51,389 bases of DNA, taken from Bernardetiaceae bacterium. Lineage in GTDB: Bacteria > Bacteroidota > Bacteroidia > Cytophagales > Thermoflexibacteraceae. The notes beneath the pieces were generated by a model that had not been told where the DNA came from, made no database searches, and saw nothing but the letters and a program-made list of their open reading frames with translations. Both the position numbers and the translations under genes were made by a program. Each line of letters starts with the position of its first letter. Within the stretch, counting starts at the first letter, position 1. The stretch lies in the NCBI GenBank assembly GCA_025454895.1, contig JALONO010000016.1, positions 1 to 51,389 of the forward strand, read 5' to 3'. Below, in pieces: positions 23,395-32,400 of this stretch.

Positions 23395-23495
23395 AAAGCA
23401 CCTCGTTTTTCGTTTCAGCCTGGCTTTTTTAAATGTGTTGCTTTTTTTGGTTACAAGCGTGAATTAAGACCCTGTTTTTTGCAAATCATGCTAAA

Positions 23496-23532
23496 TTTGA
23501 TCACTGAGGCTCATTTTCAAACCGTATATTTG
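23496..23532 (+). promoter_or_regulatory. Candidate promoter of the nitrate uptake operon
   Basis: TTTG at 23496 and a perfect -7 box TATATTTG at 23525, spaced 25 bp (slightly long). It would give a leader of about 300 nt before the porin start at 23840. Confidence 0.5.
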
Positions 23533-23839
23533 TAAAGCAGGTTTTGCTGGCCTGTCCAAGCTAGGCCAGTAAACGAAAAAAAAATTTAGGATTTTTTTAA
23601 GTTAGAATAAATTAGCTCGGCTCGTTACAGTTCCTTCGTAGCGGCCAAAACTCGCCCAATGGTGTTTGCGGCGGTCTCATTGCCCAGCCGAGTGGTGTCT
23701 CGGTGATGGCCAATCAGCATCTTTCCCTCGGCCAGGGTTCCTGGTCGGTTTTGGGTAAAAAAAATCCCCCGAAAAGTGGCAGCTTTTGACGGGGGCGGCT
23801 CTGGTCTGCATAATCAAACACTAAACCGTTCACAAACTT
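23533..23839 (+). promoter_or_regulatory. Long, hairpin-rich leader of the nitrate porin
   Basis: Four inverted repeats lie in this stretch: CTGGCCT/AGGCCAG (23547-23569), CCGAG/CTCGG near 23688-23705, CGGCCAGG/CCTGGTCG (23729-23747), and a strong stem CCCCCG-AAAAG/CTTTT-CGGGGG (23766-23795). No ORF on the plus strand is convincing. A structured leader controlling the operon is possible; no known riboswitch is recognised. Confidence 0.4.
23757..23795 (-). terminator. Terminator-like hairpin on the minus strand
   Basis: Read on the minus strand the strong stem CCCCCG...CGGGGG is followed directly by A and then eight Ts (23764-23757), the form of an intrinsic terminator, yet no minus-strand gene precedes it. 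It may stop antisense transcription out of the porin gene. Confidence 0.5.
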
Positions 23840-25417
23840 ATGTTGAGAAAACTACTTTGCCAAGGGCTAGCCGCCCTGGCCCTGACCCTGTGTGCCTCTG
23901 CGGAGGTGTTGGCCCAATTTAGCTTGCAAGGGCAAGTGCGCACCCGGTCCGAGTACCGCAACGGGCTGGGCACGCTCAGCCCCCAGGATGCCGACCCGGC
24001 GTTTTTTACCTCGCAGCGCACCCGCCTCACATTTGGCTACAAGTGGGACCGCGTGCTGTTCCAAACCGCCGTGCAAGACGTGCGGGTGTGGGGCCAGGAC
24101 GCTTCCAGCATCAGCAATGCCGACGGCAACAAGCTGATGCTCCACGAAGCCTGGGCCGACGTAACCCTGGCCAACGTGGCCGACACTACTTTTAAGTTCC
24201 GCCTTATCGATAACCTAAACCTCAAAATTGGGCGGCAAGAACTGGTGTACGACGACGTGCGCCTGCTGGGCAACCTGGACTGGCTGCAGCAGGCCCGCCG
24301 CCACGATGCCGTGGTGCTCAAGGCCCAGCACCGGGGCTGGCAAGTGGACCTGGGCGGGGCGTTCAACCAAAACACCGATGCGTTTGGTGTGGTGGGCACG
24401 GGCTACGCGCCGGGCAACACGGCCGCCTACCTCATGGGCAGCCGGGGCGGCCTGGTAGAAATCCCGGTGGGTTTTATCCCCACGGCGGGCAAAGGGGGCG
24501 CGCCCCGGCTCAGCAACGCGCCCAGCACCAACGGCCTCAACCAGCAGTACAAATCCATGCAGTTTTTGTACGTGGCCCGCAAGTTTGGCCAAACCAAGCT
24601 TTCGGCCCTGTTGTTCAAGGACGATTTTGGCAAATACGCCCTCGACTCGGTGGGCAATGCCACGGCGGGCTACGTGTACGGCCGCAACTACCGCAGCCCC
24701 GCCCGCGAAAAAGGCGTGAACAGCCGCTTCACCTATGGGCTGATGATGGTGAAAACGATGGGCAACGCCTCGGGCCTCAAAGCCGTGCTCACCCTGGCGG
24801 GCTACCTGCAAAGCGGCAAAAACCGCGATGGCCGCGACCTCAACGCCTACCACTACACGGCCGGGGTCAGCTTCCAAAAAGGCAAGTTCAGCTTTGGGCC
24901 GGGCATCGACTACCTCAGCGGCAACGAGGCCGTGGGCGGCGGCGCGGCGGCCGTGAGCACCTCCACCACCGATAACCGCTTTGACCCCCTCTACGGCACG
25001 CCGCACAAGTTTTGGGGTTTTATGGACTACTTCTACGTGGGCACCGGCTCGCCGGTGGGCGGGTTGAACAACCCCTGGTTCAAGGTCAAGTACACCGCCA
25101 AAGACCTGAGCGTGGGCCTCGACTACCACTATTTTGCCTTGGCCAGGCCCCAGAGCACCCGCGCCAACGAGGGGCCTAACCCGGGGGCGGCTCTCAATAA
25201 TTACCTGGGCAGCGAGGTGGATTTACTGGTCAATTATCAGTTGAATAAATTTACCAATTTGGAATTTGGCTACTCTTTTATGCGCGCCACCAGCAGCCTG
25301 GAATACAGCAAATTGGGCACGCTAGACAGAGCCAACCTTTCGCCCACCTGGGCCTATTTGATGATCAACATCCGCCCGGACTTTTTCTTTACCAAGCCCG
25401 TGGCTATAAAAAATTGA
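23840..25417 (+). CDS. Outer-membrane porin, alginate-export family-like
   Basis: 525 residues with a signal peptide (LAALALTLCASAEVLAQ). The mature part is a series of amphipathic strands typical of a beta-barrel: FSLQGQVRTRSEYRNG, RTRLTFGYKWDRVLFQTAVQ and NLKIGRQELVYDDVRLLGNL are hallmarks of the alginate-export-family porins, and the C-terminus (AYLMINIRPDFFF) ends in alternating aromatic residues as outer-membrane proteins do. Length is as expected. It heads a plus-strand set with the nitrate ABC importer, so it most likely passes nitrate or nitrite through the outer membrane rather than alginate. The 322-bp gap to nrtA shows no terminator. Confidence 0.88.
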   Translation: MLRKLLCQGLAALALTLCASAEVLAQFSLQGQVRTRSEYRNGLGTLSPQDADPAFFTSQRTRLTFGYKWDRVLFQTAVQDVRVWGQDASSISNADGNKLMLHEAWADVTLANVADTTFKFRLIDNLNLKIGRQELVYDDVRLLGNLDWLQQARRHDAVVLKAQHRGWQVDLGGAFNQNTDAFGVVGTGYAPGNTAAYLMGSRGGLVEIPVGFIPTAGKGGAPRLSNAPSTNGLNQQYKSMQFLYVARKFGQTKLSALLFKDDFGKYALDSVGNATAGYVYGRNYRSPAREKGVNSRFTYGLMMVKTMGNASGLKAVLTLAGYLQSGKNRDGRDLNAYHYTAGVSFQKGKFSFGPGIDYLSGNEAVGGGAAAVSTSTTDNRFDPLYGTPHKFWGFMDYFYVGTGSPVGGLNNPWFKVKYTAKDLSVGLDYHYFALARPQSTRANEGPNPGAALNNYLGSEVDLLVNYQLNKFTNLEFGYSFMRATSSLEYSKLGTLDRANLSPTWAYLMINIRPDFFFTKPVAIKN

Positions 25418-25739
25418 CCGATTGCGCTTCCTAGTTAAACAGGTTTGTAAGTTGATTTCTACTAGCTTTTTTAAAATAAATCATGGATCAATGAATGAAA
25501 ATTTTATTTTATATGACTTTTAATCAAGCATTCGTGAATTAACTTTCTTCTTGGTTGATTGACAGAAATAGAAGAGTAGTGGGCGCGGGTTTCTTGAAAA
25601 CCCACCCACATTCTTAAAACCTAGGCCACCGGGCCGTGAAAATGAAAACAGAGGTTTTACCGAGGTAGCATTGAAAACGAACCGCCTCACTACTCACCTT
25701 ATCAAACAAATTTTTCATCCCAAAAAAGGAAAAAAAGAA
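25418..25739. other. Spacer between porin and nrtA
   Basis: 322 bp, AT-rich in its first half. I see no gene, terminator or clear TAnnTTTG promoter in it. Confidence 0.5.
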
Positions 25740-26957
25740 ATGAAAAATTTTTTAACGAAAGTCGCCCAAATTGCCCTGCTGCTGTTGGCCGCGATGGTGG
25801 TGCTACCCGCCCACTCGCCCAAGCGCGCTAACAAAACCATCAAGCTGGGCTTTATTCCCCTCACCGACTGCGCGCCGCTGGTGGCCGCCAAAGAGTTGGG
25901 CCTGTTCCAAAAACATGGGGTGGACGTGCAACTGAGCAAGGAGGCCTCGTGGGCCAACATCCGCGACAAAGTGGTGAACGGCGAACTGGAGGGGGCGCAC
26001 TGCTTGTTCAGTATGCCGTTTTCGGTGTACACGGGCGTGGGCGGTAAGGCCGGCACCGAAATGAAAATCGCGATGGTGCTCAGCAACAACGGCCAAGGCA
26101 TCACCTTGTCCAAAGACTTTTGCGGCTCGGTAGGTTTTAAGGAATACAACAAAGTGGCCTCGACCGTGAAGAGCCTGCAAGCCCGCAAAGAGGTAACCTT
26201 TGCCATGACCTTCCCCGGCGGCACGCACGACATTTGGCTGCGCAACTGGCTGGCGGCCTGTGGGGTTAACCAAAAATCGGTGGGCATTATCACCATCCCG
26301 CCGCCCCAAATGGTGGCCAACATGCGCGTGGACAACATGGAAGGCTACTGCGTGGGCGAACCCTGGAATGGGGTAGCCGCTGCCCAAAACGTGGGCTTCA
26401 CGCACGTGAGCAGCCAGGATATTTGGAAACATCACCCCGAAAAAGCCCTGGTGGTGAACAAGGAGTTTGCCGCCACCAACCGCGAAGACCTGAAAAAGGT
26501 GATGCGGGCGGTGCTGGAAGCCTGCCAGTGGCTCGACAACCCCGCCAACCGGAAAAAGGCCGCCGGTTGGCTCACCAAGCCCAACTACGTGAACGCCCCC
26601 TTGGCCGTGATCGAGGCCCGGCTGCTGGGCAGCAACGACCTGGGCTGCGACCTGGGCGTGCAAAAGTACAAGGACGATGCCATGCTGTTTTACAATAACG
26701 GCCTGGTGAATGCCCCCCGCAAGGCCCACGGCATTTGGTTCATGGCCCAGTACGTGCGGTTTGGCTACCTCAAAGCCGATCCGGAGTACAAGGCCGCCGC
26801 CGATAAGTTGATCATGACCGACCTGTACAACGAAGTGGCCAAAGCGGCGGGTATTGCCGTACCCGCCGATGACATGAAGCCCTTTAAAATCACCATTGAC
26901 CCCACCCCGTTTGACCCCAACAACCCTGGCCAGTACGTGGCCGTGGCCAAAAAGTAA
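25740..26957 (+). CDS. nrtA: Nitrate ABC transporter substrate-binding protein (NrtA/CmpA family)
   Basis: 405 residues from the ATG at 25740, preferred over a TTG at 25671 because it opens directly on a signal sequence (VAQIALLLLAAMVVLPAHS). The mature part has the NrtA/CmpA hallmarks: IKLGFIPLTDCAPLVAAKEL, GLFQKHGVDV, EASWANIRDKVVNGELEGAH, TFPGGTHDIWLRNWLAACGV and YCVGEPWNG. It binds nitrate (or nitrite) in the periplasm and delivers it to NrtB. It lacks the lipobox cysteine of many cyanobacterial NrtA proteins, so it may be soluble in the periplasm. nrtB follows after 42 bp. Confidence 0.93.
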   Translation: MKNFLTKVAQIALLLLAAMVVLPAHSPKRANKTIKLGFIPLTDCAPLVAAKELGLFQKHGVDVQLSKEASWANIRDKVVNGELEGAHCLFSMPFSVYTGVGGKAGTEMKIAMVLSNNGQGITLSKDFCGSVGFKEYNKVASTVKSLQARKEVTFAMTFPGGTHDIWLRNWLAACGVNQKSVGIITIPPPQMVANMRVDNMEGYCVGEPWNGVAAAQNVGFTHVSSQDIWKHHPEKALVVNKEFAATNREDLKKVMRAVLEACQWLDNPANRKKAAGWLTKPNYVNAPLAVIEARLLGSNDLGCDLGVQKYKDDAMLFYNNGLVNAPRKAHGIWFMAQYVRFGYLKADPEYKAAADKLIMTDLYNEVAKAAGIAVPADDMKPFKITIDPTPFDPNNPGQYVAVAKK

Positions 26958-26999
26958 ATTGGACGGTCGGGAATTATCCAAGCTAACCCATTGAAAATC

Positions 27000-27836
27000 A
27001 TGCAAACAATCAAATTTATGCTCCGGGGTGTGCTCTACTTTTCGGGCGGCATGTTGCTGCTGCTGGGCGTGTGGGCGGCCATCGCCTGGCTCAACCGCAA
27101 CCCCGAGGCCACCGAACTGGCCGACAAATACCCGCTGCCCACGCCCTTGATGACCTTTGACGTACTGAAGGAAATTTTCACCCAGCCGTTCCAAGACGAT
27201 CCCGACGTGAAGGGCATCGGCGTGAAGCTGTGGGGGTCGTTGCTGCGGGTGCTGGTGGGGTTTGGGCTGGGCAGCCTGGTGGCGGTGCCGCTGGGCTTGC
27301 TGCTAGGCTCGAGCCGGGTACTCATGAACCTGGTAAACCCTGTGGTGCAAATTTTACGGCCCGTTTCCCCGCTGGCCTGGTACCCGCTGGGCCTGGCCGT
27401 TTTTTCGGCCACCAACCACGGGGGCGAAGGGCTGCTGAACCCGTCGTCCAAGGCGGCCATTTTCATGATTTTCATCTGCTCGTTGTGGCCCACGCTCATC
27501 AACACGGCGTTTGGGGTGGCCTCCATCCCGCAAGACCACAAAAACGTGGGCCGGGCTTTCGGGTTTTCGTTGTGGAAGTACTTGACCCGGATTTTATTGC
27601 CCTATTGTTTGCCCCACATCATTACGGGCCTCAAACTCAGCATTGGGGTGGCCTGGATGGTGATCGTGGCCGGCGAGATGCTGTCGGGCGGGGCGGGCCT
27701 TGGCTTTTTTGTGTGGGAGGAAGGTTTCAACGCTGGCAAGGTTACCCACATCATCGTGGCCATTTTTATCATCGGCATTGTGGGCTTTGTGCTCGACAAG
27801 ATTTTCTCCCTCTTACAAAAAGCCTTTTCTTATTAA
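27000..27836 (+). CDS. nrtB: Nitrate ABC transporter permease
   Basis: 278 residues from the ATG at 27000 (a TTG nine bases upstream is the alternative). Six membrane helices are visible, starting with LYFSGGMLLLLGVWAAIAWL and including LRVLVGFGLGSLVAVPLGLL and ILLPYCLPHIITGLKLSIGV. The coupling motif region EEGFNAGKVTHIIVAIFIIG and the loop VQILRPVSPLAWYPLGLAVF match NrtB. It forms the inner-membrane channel for nitrate with NrtA and the ATPase NrtD. It lies 42 bp after nrtA and 78 bp before nrtD. Confidence 0.93.
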   Translation: MQTIKFMLRGVLYFSGGMLLLLGVWAAIAWLNRNPEATELADKYPLPTPLMTFDVLKEIFTQPFQDDPDVKGIGVKLWGSLLRVLVGFGLGSLVAVPLGLLLGSSRVLMNLVNPVVQILRPVSPLAWYPLGLAVFSATNHGGEGLLNPSSKAAIFMIFICSLWPTLINTAFGVASIPQDHKNVGRAFGFSLWKYLTRILLPYCLPHIITGLKLSIGVAWMVIVAGEMLSGGAGLGFFVWEEGFNAGKVTHIIVAIFIIGIVGFVLDKIFSLLQKAFSY

Positions 27837-27914
27837 AACCAGCGGGGGCCGGGGCGGCCAATGGGCAGCCCTGGTCTCCGCTTGGCCCTTGACCCTGGTA
27901 ATAAAAATCATCCC

Positions 27915-28778
27915 ATGAAAAACCAAGAAAGCGTATTGATCGACTCGGCCAGCGACTTCCATAAAGTAACGGCCCAACCCAGAACTAGTATTGAGGTGCA
28001 AAACGTTACGGTGTCGTTCCCCACGCCCAAGGGCACGTTTACGGCCGTCAAAGACATTAACCTCACCATCCGGAAAGGTGAAATCGTGTCCCTCATCGGC
28101 CACTCGGGCTGCGGTAAATCGACCTTGATGGGCACTATTAGCGGCATGGCCCAGCCCACGGGCGGCCAAGTGGTGGCCAACGGCAAAAAAGTAACCGGCC
28201 CCGGCCCCGACCGGGGGATCGTGTTCCAAAACTATTCGCTGCTGCCCTGGCTGTCAGTGTACCGCAACATTTACGAGGCCGTCGACTCGGTGATGAAAGA
28301 CAAGACCCGGGCCGAGAAGCGCGAGCACGTGGAGCAGAACCTGAAAATGGTGAACCTGTACGCCCACAAAGACAAACTGCCCGGCCAGCTTTCGGGCGGG
28401 ATGAAACAGCGCGTGGCCATTGCCCGGGCGTTTGCCATCAACCCCAGCATTTTGCTGCTCGACGAGCCGTTTGGGGCCTTGGATGCCCTCACCAAAAGCG
28501 CCATGCACGTGGAGTTGCTGAAACTCTGGAACCTGGACCACCGCGAAAAAACCATCGTGATGGTTACCCACGACATCGAGGAGGCCATTTTCCTCTCCGA
28601 CCGGGTGGTGGTGATGAGCGACGGCCCGGCGGCCACTATCCGCGAAATCGTGGACGTGCCCCTGGAGCGGCCCCGGAACAAAAAAGAGATCGTTCACCAC
28701 CCGGCCTACATGGAAATCCACGACCGGTTGCTGAGCCTGCTCATCGACAAATACTCGATTGAGGATTACAAAGATTAA
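27915..28778 (+). CDS. nrtD: Nitrate ABC transporter ATP-binding protein
   Basis: 287 residues from the ATG at 27915. Walker A GHSGCGKST, Q-loop FQNYSLLPWLSVYRN, signature LSGGMKQRVAIARAF, Walker B LLLDEPFGALD and H-loop MVTHDIEEAI are all intact. The protein is of the NrtD size; the larger NrtC (ATPase fused to a binding domain) is missing from the locus, so the ATPase presumably works as a homodimer. The N-terminal 30 residues before the first strand (SIEVQNVTVSF) are an extra extension. An octamer array begins 7 bp after the stop. Confidence 0.93.
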   Translation: MKNQESVLIDSASDFHKVTAQPRTSIEVQNVTVSFPTPKGTFTAVKDINLTIRKGEIVSLIGHSGCGKSTLMGTISGMAQPTGGQVVANGKKVTGPGPDRGIVFQNYSLLPWLSVYRNIYEAVDSVMKDKTRAEKREHVEQNLKMVNLYAHKDKLPGQLSGGMKQRVAIARAFAINPSILLLDEPFGALDALTKSAMHVELLKLWNLDHREKTIVMVTHDIEEAIFLSDRVVVMSDGPAATIREIVDVPLERPRNKKEIVHHPAYMEIHDRLLSLLIDKYSIEDYKD

Positions 28779-28785
28779 TCTTTAC

Positions 28786-28832
28786 ATGATTGCATGATTG
28801 CATGATTGCATGATTGCATGATTGCATGATTG
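28786..28832. repeat. Octamer tandem array, ATGATTGC x about 5.9
   Basis: Five perfect units and seven bases of a sixth, directly after nrtD. The unit is the same as in the array at 1957-2010. It abuts the truncated MITE-like copy that follows. Confidence 0.95.
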
Positions 28833-28920
28833 GAGGGATAGGGTGGGGCCAAAAAAAGCGGATTAAGAATGAAAATTCCGGGCTTTCACCCAGTCTAAAA
28901 TCTGATCTGCAAGAGGTTTA
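28833..28920. mobile_element. Truncated copy of the MITE-like element
   Basis: Shares GGATAGGGTGGGGCCAAAAA and the right end (GCAAGAGGTTTA) with the complete element at 29192-29369. The left part is missing; the octamer array takes its place. Confidence 0.65.
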
Positions 28921-29120
28921 TTACTAACACGGCTTTATAGGTTGATAATGAACAACTTGATCAAATTGTGTGATCCTCCACTGGACGACAAAAGTGCCTC
29001 GACTTTTGGGAGAGGTTGTGGGTTGAAACGCAACTTCGCAACGAGTAAAAGGTTGTGAGAAAGAGCGTGTTTTAAGCTAACTATCTGATAATTAGCATGT
29101 AGTATCTCTAACTAATCAAT

Positions 29121-29191
29121 GCCAAAATCAAATAGAGATTGCGCATTGCCAGGATTATAAATGATGATTGTTAATCGAGCGAAACAATCAC
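29121..29191 (+). repeat. Dispersed AT-rich element, interrupted by the MITE-like element
   Basis: Head GCCAAAATCAAATAGAGATT, then ATTGTTAATC and AACAATCAC. Its octamer end seems to continue after the insertion at 29370-29402 (TTTAGTCA, then ATCATTAA, GTCATTCA). Confidence 0.7.
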
Positions 29192-29369
29192 TAGACCTCT
29201 TGCATATTAGCCGTAGTCAGGTTGAAGTTGCGTTCCCTCCCGACGGACGGCAAAAACGGGAGTTTTTGAGCGAGTAAGTGCGGCTGGATAGGGTGGGGCC
29301 AAAAAGGGTGGATTTTGAACGAAAATCGGGGATTAAGCCTAGTCAAAAATCTAATGTGCAAGAGGTCTA
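29192..29369. mobile_element. MITE-like element, 178 bp, with 18-bp terminal inverted repeats
   Basis: The ends TAGACCTCTTGCATATTA (29192-29209) and its inverted partner at 29352-29369 differ at one of 18 positions. The inside holds the GGATAGGGTGGGGCCAAAAA motif and no ORF. TA at both ends may be the target duplication. It splits a dispersed AT-rich element. Confidence 0.75.
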
Positions 29370-29418
29370 TTTAGTCAGGTAATCATTAAGTCATTCAAAT
29401 TAACAAACCTTCACCCGC

Positions 29419-32400
29419 ATGAGTGCCACTGCGCCCGCCACCACCGTAAAGTCCACCTGCTGTTATTGCGGCGTGGGCTGTGGCATTTTGATCCACCGTA
29501 GCCCCCAGGGCCAGGTGCGCGTGGAAGGCGACCCCGACCACCCCGTGAACCGGGGCCTGCTTTGTTCCAAGGGCATGAACCTGCACCACACCGTGATGGA
29601 CCAGTCGGACCGGCTCACCGTGCCCCAAATGCGCTTCCACCGGGCCGGGCCGTTGCAGCCCGTGAGCTGGGACACCGCCCTGGAGCGGGCCGCCGCCGTC
29701 TTCCGCACCTTCATTGCCCAGCACGGGCCAGACTCGGTGGGCTTTTACGTATCCGGCCAGTGCCTCACCGAAGAATATTACCTGGCCAACAAGCTGGTGA
29801 AGGGCTTTTTGGGCACGAACAATATCGACACCAACTCGCGCCTGTGCATGAGCAGCGCGGTGGTGGGTTACAAAATGGCCCTCGGCGAAGACAGCGTGCC
29901 GTGCAGTTACGAAGACCTCGAGCTTACCGACTGCTACTTTGTGGCCGGGGCCAACCCGGCCTGGTGCCACCCCATCTTGTTCCGCCGGATGGAGGCTTAC
30001 CGGCAGCGGCGGCCAGAGGTAAAACTGATCGTGGTGGACCCCCGGCGCACCCAAACCGCCGAAATGGCCGACCTGCACCTGCAAATCAACCCCGGCACCG
30101 ACGTGGTGCTGTACCATGCCATTGGCCGGGCCTTGATCGAGCGCGGCGACATCGACCTGCCCTTCATCCAACAACATACCGAAGGGTTCGAGGAATACAA
30201 GGAAAAGGTATTTGCCCGTACCGTGAAACAAGCCGCTAAAATTTGCGGTATCACCACTGAGGATTTGTATTGGGCCGTGGAATACCTGGCCCGCAGCCGC
30301 AGTTTCCTCACCATGTGGGCCATGGGCCTCAACCAGAGTGCCATTGGGGTCAATAAAAACCTGGCCCTCATCAACCTCAACCTCATTACGGGCCAGATTG
30401 GCAAGCCGGGGGCGGGGCCGTTTTCGCTCACGGGCCAGCCTAACGCCATGGGCGGGCGCGAAGTGGGCGGCCTGGCCACCATGCTGGCCGCCCACCGCGA
30501 ACTGGGCAACCCGGAACATCGCCGCCAAGTGGCCGAGTTCTGGGGCGTGCCCAGCGTGCCCGAAAAACCCGGCCTCACCGCTACCGAAATGTTTGCCGCC
30601 CTGCGCGAAGGGCGCATGAAAGCCATTTGGATTATCTGCACTAACCCATTAGTAAGCCTGCCCGACTTGCAACTGGCCGAGGAAGCCCTGCGCCAGGCCA
30701 AGTTTGTGGTGGTGCAAGACGTGTCGAACCGGGCCGACACGCTGGCCTTTGCCGACCTGGTGCTGCCCGCCGCCACCTGGGCCGAGAAAACCGGCACCAT
30801 GACCAACTCCGAGCGCCGGGTGAGCTACCTGCACCAAGCCGTGCCGCCCCCCGGCCAGGCCCTGCCCGATGCTCAAATTCTGTGGCGATTTGCCCAAAAA
30901 ATGGGCTTCGGGGCCGCCTTCAACTACCAAAACGAGAGCCAGGTGTACGACGAATGGGTGCGGATGACCCTCGGCACCCGGCTCGACATGACCGGGCTGA
31001 GCCACGCCCGCCTGCAAGCCCAGGGTACGCTGCAGTGGCCCGTGCCCTCGGCCCAGTCGCCGGGCACGCCCCGCCTGTTTACTGACGGGCAGTTTTACCG
31101 CCCCAACGGCCGGGCCAAAATCCACGCCGTGGCCGATGAGAACACCTCGGTGCCCACCTCCCCGGAGTTCCCGCTCGTGCTCACCACGGGCCGCCTGCGC
31201 GACCAGTGGCACACCATGACCAAAACCGGCAAGGTAGAGCGGCTGAAGCAGCACGTGGGCCAGCCTTTTGTGGAAATGCACCCGCGCGACGCCGCCGAGC
31301 GCGGCCTGGCCGAGGGCCAACCGGTGCGGGTGAGCAGCCCCCAGGGCGAGGCCCTCGTGGGCGTGCGCCTGAGCCGCAACCTAAAACGCGGGGTGGTGTT
31401 TATGCCCATGCACTGGGGCAAAATTGTGGGCCAGCCGTTTGGCCGGGCTAATAACCTCACCGCCAATGTGATAGACCCAATTTCCAAAGAACCGGATTTT
31501 AAGTTTACGGCCGTGCAAGTGGCCGCTTACGTAAAACCTCCCGAGCGCATTGTGGTAGTGGGGGCCGGGGCGGCCGCTTGCCGGGTGGTGAGTGCCCACC
31601 GCCAGTGGCCCAACCAAGACCAACTGACCGTACTGGGCCGCGAGCAGGCCGGGTTTTACAACCGGGTGCTGCTGCCCGATTACGTAAGCGGCACCAGCCC
31701 GTGGGAGGGTTTGCTCAAGATGTCGGACGCGGAGGCCGCTTCCTTTAATTTTAAGTTTGAACAAGGGGTAGAAGTAACCCAGATTGACCGGGCCAGCAAG
31801 CAGGTTACCGACCAACAAGGCCGGGTTTACCCTTACGACAAGCTGGTGCTTTGCACGGGCAGCCGCGCCGCCGTGCCGCGCAACCTGGCCGGTTACATGA
31901 ACCTGCCGGGCATGTTCACCATGCGGGCCAGGCCCGATGCCGACCGGCTCAAAGCCTATCTGCGCCCCGGCGACCACGTGGTGGTGGCGGGCGGGGGCCT
32001 CCTGGGCCTGGAAATGGCCGCCTCCCTGGCCGAAATGGGGATGCGCGTTACCATTATCCAACGCACTAACCGCCTTATGGAAAGGCAGTTAGACGAAATT
32101 GCCAGCGAATTGCTGCATACCGAACTCACTGAGCGCGGCCTGGAGATTTTTTACGATAACGAAGTGAGCTACCCCTTGGGCCAAACCGAGGTGGAAGGCG
32201 TGAAACTGGGCAGCGGGCACGCGCTGGCCTGCCGGGCGGTGCTGGTGGCCATCGGTACCACGCCCAATGTGGAACTGGCCCGGGCCGCTGGCCTCACCGT
32301 AAACCGGGGCGTGGTGGTGGACGAGTACCTGCGCACCTCCGACCCCGACATTTTCGCCCTGGGCGAAGTGGCCGAGTTCAAAGGGATGCTGTTTGGCATT

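Noticed and set aside
23625-23720. Minus-strand ORF of 31 codons in the nitrate leader (MLIGHHRDTTRL...)
   Set aside because: The translation looks protein-like and may be a gene remnant, but it has no promoter, lies after a terminator in its own direction and matches nothing I recognise.
23533-23839. Known riboswitch (molybdenum cofactor or nitrate-responsive leader)
   Set aside because: I could not match the conserved cores of these RNAs; only unspecific hairpins are visible, so it is kept as an unassigned leader.
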